57,111 nucleotides of DNA. Origin: Christensenella sp. UBA6345 (GTDB taxonomy: Bacteria > Bacillota > Clostridia > Christensenellales > UBA1242). Position numbers and translations under genes: made by a program. This document shows, one piece after another, positions 52,870 to 57,111 of the stretch (position 1 is the first letter of the stretch; the number at the start of each line of letters is the position of its first letter). The stretch is from NCBI GenBank assembly GCA_002437945.1, contig DJSB01000007.1, positions 1 through 57,111 on the forward strand. The letters run 5' to 3'. Below the pieces are notes generated by a model. It saw nothing but the letters and a program-made list of their open reading frames with translations. It was not told where the DNA came from and did not search any database.

Positions 52870-53233
52870 ATGTTAACTCCTACATTTGCGATTTTGTTAA
52901 GACAATATTTCGCATTTTGACAATTACTAACTAAATTTTAGCATATCAATTTTTTTTTGCCAAATAATATATATTATAATTTAATATATTTTAAGTTATT
53001 TCTTTTACTATTATGTTAAGTAAATAACAATTAAAATATGTGTTTTGTTGGTTTAAATTTTTTACATTGTAGATAATTTATCAGCATACTATTCAAAAAT
53101 AATTTATTTTTAATATAAAATTTTATATTGTTAAATTTTTAATTGTAGATAAAAACACATATTAATAATTTGCATATGATAGTATTTTTGTAGTAAATAT
53201 AGCCATTTTTTAACTATATGCTGTAAAGGATAT
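52870..53233. other. AT-rich gap between the coupling protein and giant surface genes
   Basis: Apart from the promoter at 52935-52963 I see no gene, no strong structure and no ribosome site with a plausible ORF in these 364 bases. Confidence 0.5.
52935..52963 (-). promoter_or_regulatory. Promoter of the giant surface gene
   Basis: On the minus strand TTGGCA (52963-52958), 17 nt including an A8 tract, TAAAAT (52940-52935), with TGC just before the -10. The leader is about 59 nt. The A-tract in the spacer may bend the DNA. Confidence 0.7.
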
Positions 53234-53268
53234 AAAAAAACAACAACGATTTTTCGTTGTTGTTTTTT
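53234..53268 (-). terminator. Terminator of the coupling protein gene
   Basis: ACAACAACGA pairs with TCGTTGTTGT, flanked by A and T runs; it is a symmetric hairpin, placed just after the stop at 53278. Confidence 0.85.
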
Positions 53269-53277
53269 GTGTGTTTA

Positions 53278-55335
53278 TTAAATATCAAAATCTCCAAAAT
53301 CAGTGTTTCCGCCACCAAATGAATTAAATTGGTCGCCTTGACCTTGTGGATTAAGAATTTTCTTATTACGTTCTTTAATATCGTAGTAAATAGCCTTTTC
53401 GTCCAACATCTTTGGTATTACAAATTCGTCAGGTGCAGGTTTCATATCATATATTCTTTGTGCTTCAGGTTTATAACTTGGAGTGGTTTTTACCTTAATA
53501 GGATTTTGTTTTAATATAGATACGATTAACTCGTCTTTTAGACTACCAAGTTCGTTAGGGTAGATAAGTGGACGAGAATCCATATTGACACTTGTTGTTG
53601 TAGTGCTTTGTTCGTCTTTTTTACCTTTTGATGTTGTAGTACTTTCTGTTTCAACTGTTATAGTACCGCATCTGTCACTAAATTTCTTTTGTGTATCAGG
53701 ATCGTTACTACCGATATAAATATGAATGTTACAGTTGTCTTGAATAGTTGCTGCGACTTTTTCGTCATACTTAATAGCAAGTTGGGCATATGATTGAAGC
53801 ATAAGTAGGAAGAATATTTTTCTACTACGTGCAACAGTAATCATGGTTTCAAAGTTTTGAATAGCAGGCATATTAGCAAATTCATCTAGAATGTAATATA
53901 CTGTACGTTTTAACTCACCACCATTTTTGTTGGCAGAGTTAACAAGAATCTTATATAACTGACTAATAAACATACTTGCTATAGCATGTCTAGTAACTTT
54001 TTCATCTGGTATTTTTATAAATAGTGCAGTTGGCTGATCGGTAAATGTTTTTAAATCCATCTCATTGGTGTGAGTACAATAACATACACCAAGGTCACTA
54101 AATAAGTTAAGTCTATCAGAAACAATACCCATATATGATTTTTTAGTATTGTCAGCATTGGTAATAACTTGGTTGGCAAGTTGTGTTGCTTGGCTTAATG
54201 GATCACGTCCAGCAAAATAATCTGTAAGTGATTTCATAGGGTTGAATGGGTCATTATCTTTTAAATTGGCAATTTTTGCTACGTTGTAGAAGTTAAATTT
54301 CTCTTTAGTCATACCTAAAGCAGGATTTTCACTATCTTCAAGCATTGCAAGCATAACTGCAAAAATAAAGTCTTTAGCACCACTTTCCCATATAGGGTCT
54401 GACTTACTTAATACAGGGCATAGTGTCATGGCTATATCTTTTAAGTCTTCTACTGCTTCGGCTTTTAATTGTTGTCTTAAACCATTAATTTGGGCTTTAA
54501 CAGTATTCATATCTGCGAATGCTATGCCATTAAATTCATACCACTCGGAGAAATATTGATTACTTGCTAATCTTAAATTTGGATATTTACGTGGGTCATC
54601 ACCACGGTGTACTAGAATTTCTTTCTCTAGATTTCTTGCTCTTTCATTAAATTCGTATGGACGGGTCATAGGGTTCCAACAAGTACTGTTAAATGGGTCT
54701 TTTAAGTCGAATACTAGAACTCTGTAACCTTGTTTTTTAAGTTTGTTGCTGTGGAAACTATACAACTCGCCTTTAGGGTCGGTAATAACCATACAAGGTT
54801 TGGCTTTTGATTCACTAAATACTTGAATGGTAGGGTTAACGAACTGTGTTGTTTTACCAGTACCAGTAGTACCAATAACAAGTGTATGTATTGGCTTGTA
54901 CATATTAACCAACATTCTACTACCTACAACTTCGGCTCTAATAAGGATACCTATATTAGTGGTATTCTTAAGATTGTCATAATAACAGAATTTGAAGTCA
55001 GGGTTGGTCTTAAGTTCTTGAGCGGTAACCCAGTGACTATCATAATATTTCTTTAATCCGCCTTTAGTTTTAACTTTTGCGCCGTTAGATGAGTCTGAAG
55101 GAGATTTCATCATTTTGGTTAAAATGTATAGTATTGCAAGTAGTCCACCTAAAACCGCTATTATTAAGAATGTGCCACTTGAAAGTATGCTTATATCGAA
55201 TACTAGGGCTTTGTGAGTTATGACACATGCTACGACATAAGCCAATACTAAAATCCCGACTATCATACATAAAAACTTAAACATTCCACCTGCAAGTTTT
55301 TCTGCAAAAGTCTTTTCTTTCTTTTCTTTTTCCAT
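53278..55335 (-). CDS. Type IV secretion coupling protein, VirD4/TraG family
   Basis: 685 residues. Coupling proteins bring DNA or protein substrates to the type IV channel and are hexameric membrane ATPases. Two N-terminal membrane helices (about 20-40 and 53-74) come first. The motor domain has Walker A GTTGTGKT (155-162), VITDPKGELY, VFDLKDPFNS and Walker B YYILDEFANM (about 480), followed by MLQSYAQLAIKY. Between them is the all-alpha domain. The C-terminus is Gly/Asp-rich (FGGGNTDFGDFDI), possibly for substrate or partner binding. AAGGTG precedes the ATG. No relaxase or VirB4 gene is in the window; the VirB2-like pilin is divergent upstream. Confidence 0.92.
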   Translation of the reverse strand: MEKEKKEKTFAEKLAGGMFKFLCMIVGILVLAYVVACVITHKALVFDISILSSGTFLIIAVLGGLLAILYILTKMMKSPSDSSNGAKVKTKGGLKKYYDSHWVTAQELKTNPDFKFCYYDNLKNTTNIGILIRAEVVGSRMLVNMYKPIHTLVIGTTGTGKTTQFVNPTIQVFSESKAKPCMVITDPKGELYSFHSNKLKKQGYRVLVFDLKDPFNSTCWNPMTRPYEFNERARNLEKEILVHRGDDPRKYPNLRLASNQYFSEWYEFNGIAFADMNTVKAQINGLRQQLKAEAVEDLKDIAMTLCPVLSKSDPIWESGAKDFIFAVMLAMLEDSENPALGMTKEKFNFYNVAKIANLKDNDPFNPMKSLTDYFAGRDPLSQATQLANQVITNADNTKKSYMGIVSDRLNLFSDLGVCYCTHTNEMDLKTFTDQPTALFIKIPDEKVTRHAIASMFISQLYKILVNSANKNGGELKRTVYYILDEFANMPAIQNFETMITVARSRKIFFLLMLQSYAQLAIKYDEKVAATIQDNCNIHIYIGSNDPDTQKKFSDRCGTITVETESTTTSKGKKDEQSTTTTSVNMDSRPLIYPNELGSLKDELIVSILKQNPIKVKTTPSYKPEAQRIYDMKPAPDEFVIPKMLDEKAIYYDIKERNKKILNPQGQGDQFNSFGGGNTDFGDFDI

Positions 55336-55530
55336 AGTTCACCTTTACAATTTAGTATTAAATTTACATTAGTAGTATATATTTATATTAAAAATTTTAC
55401 AAATAAATTAAATCAATTTAACAATTTTAATATATTTTTTATTATGTTAGTTGCCAATAACAATAATTTAATGTATAATGAAATCAGTTAAAGCCAATTA
55501 TTTTTCATATTTTTTATAAAAAATGTGTAA

Positions 55531-55564
55531 AATATTTGAAATAAGTCAAATATTGTGTTAATAT
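55531..55564 (+). promoter_or_regulatory. Promoter of the pilin gene with an operator-like inverted repeat
   Basis: TTGAAA (55536-55541), 17 nt, TAATAT (55559-55564), with TGT directly before the -10. A perfect 9-bp inverted repeat, AATATTTGA (55531-55539) and TCAAATATT (55546-55554), covers the -35 and most of the spacer, the typical place for a repressor site. The leader is about 30 nt with GGAGG. Confidence 0.6.
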
Positions 55565-55600
55565 TGACGTAAGATAAGACTAAATGTGGAGGAAAAACTT

Positions 55601-56002
55601 ATGCAAATGTTTTTAATGAATTTAGCACAATCAATCATGGGATTTAAAAGTTTGATAGCAGCAGATTCTTCTAGTGGTATTACCAATGCTACCGGTTTCT
55701 TTGATAGAGTTATGAAACCAGTTGTTGATATCCTAGATGGTATGTTAGTTCCTATTCTTATTTTAGTAGGTACAGCAGGTTCTATTTATGCTATCGTATT
55801 AGGTGTTAACTTTAGTAAGGCTGAAAGTGCTGATAAACGTGAAGAAGCAAAGAAACGTATGATCAATGCAATTATTGGTTTGGTTGTAACTATTGTATTG
55901 TTGATTTTATTGAAACTATTTACTGCTAATGCTCAAGCAATCGCAGACTGGATCAATGGTGTTGCTAAAACTTCATCATCTTCTGCTGCTACACAACAAT
56001 AA
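55601..56002 (+). CDS. VirB2/TrbC-like type IV secretion pilin
   Basis: 133 residues from the ATG at 55601, with GGAGG 8 nt upstream; a GTG at 55586 overlaps that site and is rejected. Layout: an N-terminal stretch that may act as a weak signal (about 1-21), an amphipathic part, a first membrane helix (about 48-70: LVPILILVGTAGSIYAIVLG), a charged loop (SKAESADKREEAKKR), a second helix (88-107) and a short Ser/Ala tail. This helix-basic loop-helix form is typical of VirB2/TrbC pilins, the subunits of the conjugative pilus or channel surface in Gram-positive systems. It is divergent from the coupling protein gene, has its own promoter and terminator, and may be strongly expressed. Confidence 0.82.
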   Translation: MQMFLMNLAQSIMGFKSLIAADSSSGITNATGFFDRVMKPVVDILDGMLVPILILVGTAGSIYAIVLGVNFSKAESADKREEAKKRMINAIIGLVVTIVLLILLKLFTANAQAIADWINGVAKTSSSSAATQQ

Positions 56003-56050
56003 GATAACAGGTAAATTTACAAATTATTATAATTTGCATAATTTTAATAT

Positions 56051-56086
56051 AAAAAGCATGTGTATTAAGTGTACATATGCTTTTTT
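56051..56086 (+). terminator. Terminator after the pilin gene
   Basis: AAAAAGCATGTGTA pairs with TACATATGCTTTTT (one G-U), followed by T residues. Confidence 0.8.
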
Positions 56087-56100
56087 ATATTTTCGCTTAC

Positions 56101-56142
56101 CCCTGCAGGGCAACAACATAGGTTGTTGGAATCCTAAAACGT
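56101..56142. repeat. Partial, degenerate REP-like unit
   Basis: It contains CCCTGCAGGG and then CAACAA pairing with TTGTTG, followed by GGAATCCTAAAACG. This equals the middle and end of the REP-like element in the following repeats, without its TGTCATTCTGAGCG head. Confidence 0.65.
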
Positions 56143-56170
56143 GCAGTCAATACTATTTTTATTTATAACG

Positions 56171-56508
56171 TGCACCTTGTATTTGTCATTCTGAGCGGAA
56201 CGCAGTGCAGTCGAACCCGTAGGGCAACGGCGAAGACGTTGGAATCCCAAAACGTAAAGTAAATATAATAATATTTTTTAATCCCGCCTAGATTACGATG
56301 TCGTATACACTCCATCGCCTTTCGTTGTTACTCAAGGTTCGACTGTCGCTCATAATGACAGGCGGGGATTAAACAACTTGACATAATATGCTATAGTATC
56401 TAGCACATATTTGAAAATGGTGTTTAATTTGAAAGTTGCGTGTTGTTATTATTTTTATGATTATTTTAATGGCAGTTGTAAAGCATATACCACTAACAAT
56501 ACATAACA
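56171..56508. repeat. Tandem repeat unit A (338 bp), BIME-like
   Basis: It holds a forward REP-like element (from TGTCATTCTGAGCG at 56184 to CCCAAAAC), a 95-nt palindromic module (about 56279-56373, ends TTAATCCCGCCT and AGGCGGGGATTAA) that contains the REP head inverted (GGTTCGACTG, then CGCTCATAATGACA), and a linker of about 135 nt. The next unit starts 338 nt later and differs at only a small share of positions. Confidence 0.85.
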
Positions 56509-56847
56509 TGCACCTTGTATTTGTCATTCTGAGCGGAACGCAGTGTAGTCGAACCCGTAGGGCAACGGCGAAGAAGTTGGAATCTCAAAATGTAAAGCAA
56601 ATATAATAATATTTTTTAATCCCGCCTAGATTACGATGTCGTATACACTCCATCGCCTTTCGTTGTTACTCAAGGTTCGACTGTCGCTCATAATGACAGG
56701 CGGGGATTAAGTTAACTTGACATAATATGCTATAGTATCTAGCACATATTTGAAAATGGTGTTTAATTTGAAAGTTGCGTGTTGTTATTATTATCATAAT
56801 TATTCTAATGCTAGTCGTAAAGCATGTACCACTAACAATACATAACG
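56509..56847. repeat. Tandem repeat unit B (339 bp), BIME-like
   Basis: A second full copy of unit A. The central palindromic module with its A/T-rich lead-in is identical in both copies, while the differences lie in the REP-like hairpin and in the linker's end. Confidence 0.85.
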
Positions 56848-57066
56848 TACACTTTATATATGTCATTCTGAGCGGAGCGATAGCGAAGTCGAACCTGTAG
56901 GGCAACGGCGAAGACGTTGGAATCCCAAAACGAGCAGTGTATATCTAAAAAAAATACAAAATGAAATAGCACATACATGTCATTCTGAGCGTAGCGGTAG
57001 CGAAGTCGAAATTTGACATCAGTCAAATCGAAAGTGTGCTATGCACCTTTCGGAATCTCAAAATGT
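56848..57066. repeat. Partial unit C and a further REP-like element
   Basis: Unit C begins like A and B (TGTCATTCTGAGCGG at 56861) but leaves the pattern after CCCAAAACG. A fourth REP-like element starts at 56978; between its AGTCGAA and GGAATCTCAAAA it holds two different hairpins, 57011-57028 and 57029-57052. Confidence 0.75.
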
Positions 57067-57095
57067 AAAGTTGATATTTTATTTGATTTTACTTT

Positions 57096-57111
57096 ACCCC
57101 GCCTAGATTAC
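57096..57111. repeat. Start of another palindromic module, cut by the window end
   Basis: CCCCGCCTAGATTAC matches the start of the module at 56283-56296 and 56621-56634. The array therefore continues beyond the window. Confidence 0.6.

Noticed and set aside
55929..56168. Plus-strand ORF overlapping the end of the pilin gene
   Set aside because: It runs through the pilin terminator and into the first REP-like copy in another frame and has no ribosome site.
56666..57026. Minus-strand ORFs of 79 and 64 codons inside the repeat array
   Set aside because: They have no ribosome site and their text (FAIAPLRMT, CHYERQSNLE type) comes from translating the dispersed CATTCTGAGCG repeat; the frames follow the repeat copies, not a gene.
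56101..57111. Possible CRISPR array
   Set aside because: The repeats are about 338 bp, palindromic and separated by similar linkers, not short repeats with unique spacers; no cas gene is present.
1..57111. tRNA, rRNA, insertion sequences or prophage genes
   Set aside because: I looked for the T-arm word GTTCGANTC with a matching acceptor stem, rRNA motifs, transposases and integrases and found none; GTTCGA words near 56.2-56.9 kb belong to the repeats.

Overview
The window is AT-rich, chromosomal DNA from an endospore-forming member of the Bacillota, most likely class Clostridia. The evidence is Spo0A, SpoVG, SpoIIR, SpmA/SpmB, a SipL-type SPOCS-LysM protein, SleB/YpeB and Veg, together with clostridial gene orders, strong Shine-Dalgarno sites and TGn-extended -10 promoters. 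I cannot name a genus. I saw no tRNA, rRNA, CRISPR array, transposase or phage gene.

Layout. 0.3-4.7 kb: a large surface protein with Ig-like, GLUG-like and InlB-B-like repeats. 5.0-11.1 kb: spoVG (minus), murC, rpmE, prmC-prfA, a TrmH-family methyltransferase and trpS. 11.2-11.9 kb: an unlisted 57-residue Leu/Asn/Cys peptide (minus) and an ArsR regulator. 12.0-21.4 kb: uvrC-murB-PHP-whiA-dnaE-pfkA, the clostridial cluster but without hprK, rapZ and yvcK. 21.4-24.6 kb: a DUF378 protein, a small unknown, greA with a long structured leader, and an MFS transporter. 24.8-28.2 kb: holB-ricT-trmN6-rsmI. 28.3-30.4 kb: a HAD phosphatase and spmA-spmB (minus). 30.5-34.1 kb: metG-tatD-rsmA. 34.2-44.9 kb: a propeller-like lipoprotein, an unknown acidic-linker protein, spo0A, a double zinc-ribbon protein, veg, sipL, spoIIR, sleB, ypeB and a Rho-like protein. 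45.1-56.0 kb: a 2595-residue surface protein and a VirD4/TraG coupling protein (minus), then a VirB2-like pilin (plus). 56.1-57.1 kb: tandem REP/BIME-like repeats running off the window end.

How the genes fit together. The left and middle parts are core genes: peptidoglycan precursors, translation, rRNA/tRNA modification, replication and glycolysis. The 37-44 kb stretch holds the master sporulation switch (Spo0A), the forespore-to-mother-cell signal (SpoIIR), a coat/cortex morphogenetic protein (SipL) and the cortex-lytic pair SleB/YpeB. The right end has two type IV secretion components next to a giant surface protein; the rest of the apparatus is not in the window.

Most unusual items: a Rho homologue that keeps its RNA-binding domains but has lost the P-loop and the end of the ATPase domain; three genes (uvrC, holB, HAD phosphatase) whose start codon sits 6-7 nt after an extended -10, predicting leaderless mRNAs; two intrinsic terminators built into the ribosome-binding regions of murB and prmC; a lipobox-bearing SpoIIR; and tandem repeats whose hairpins keep their shape while their sequence changes.
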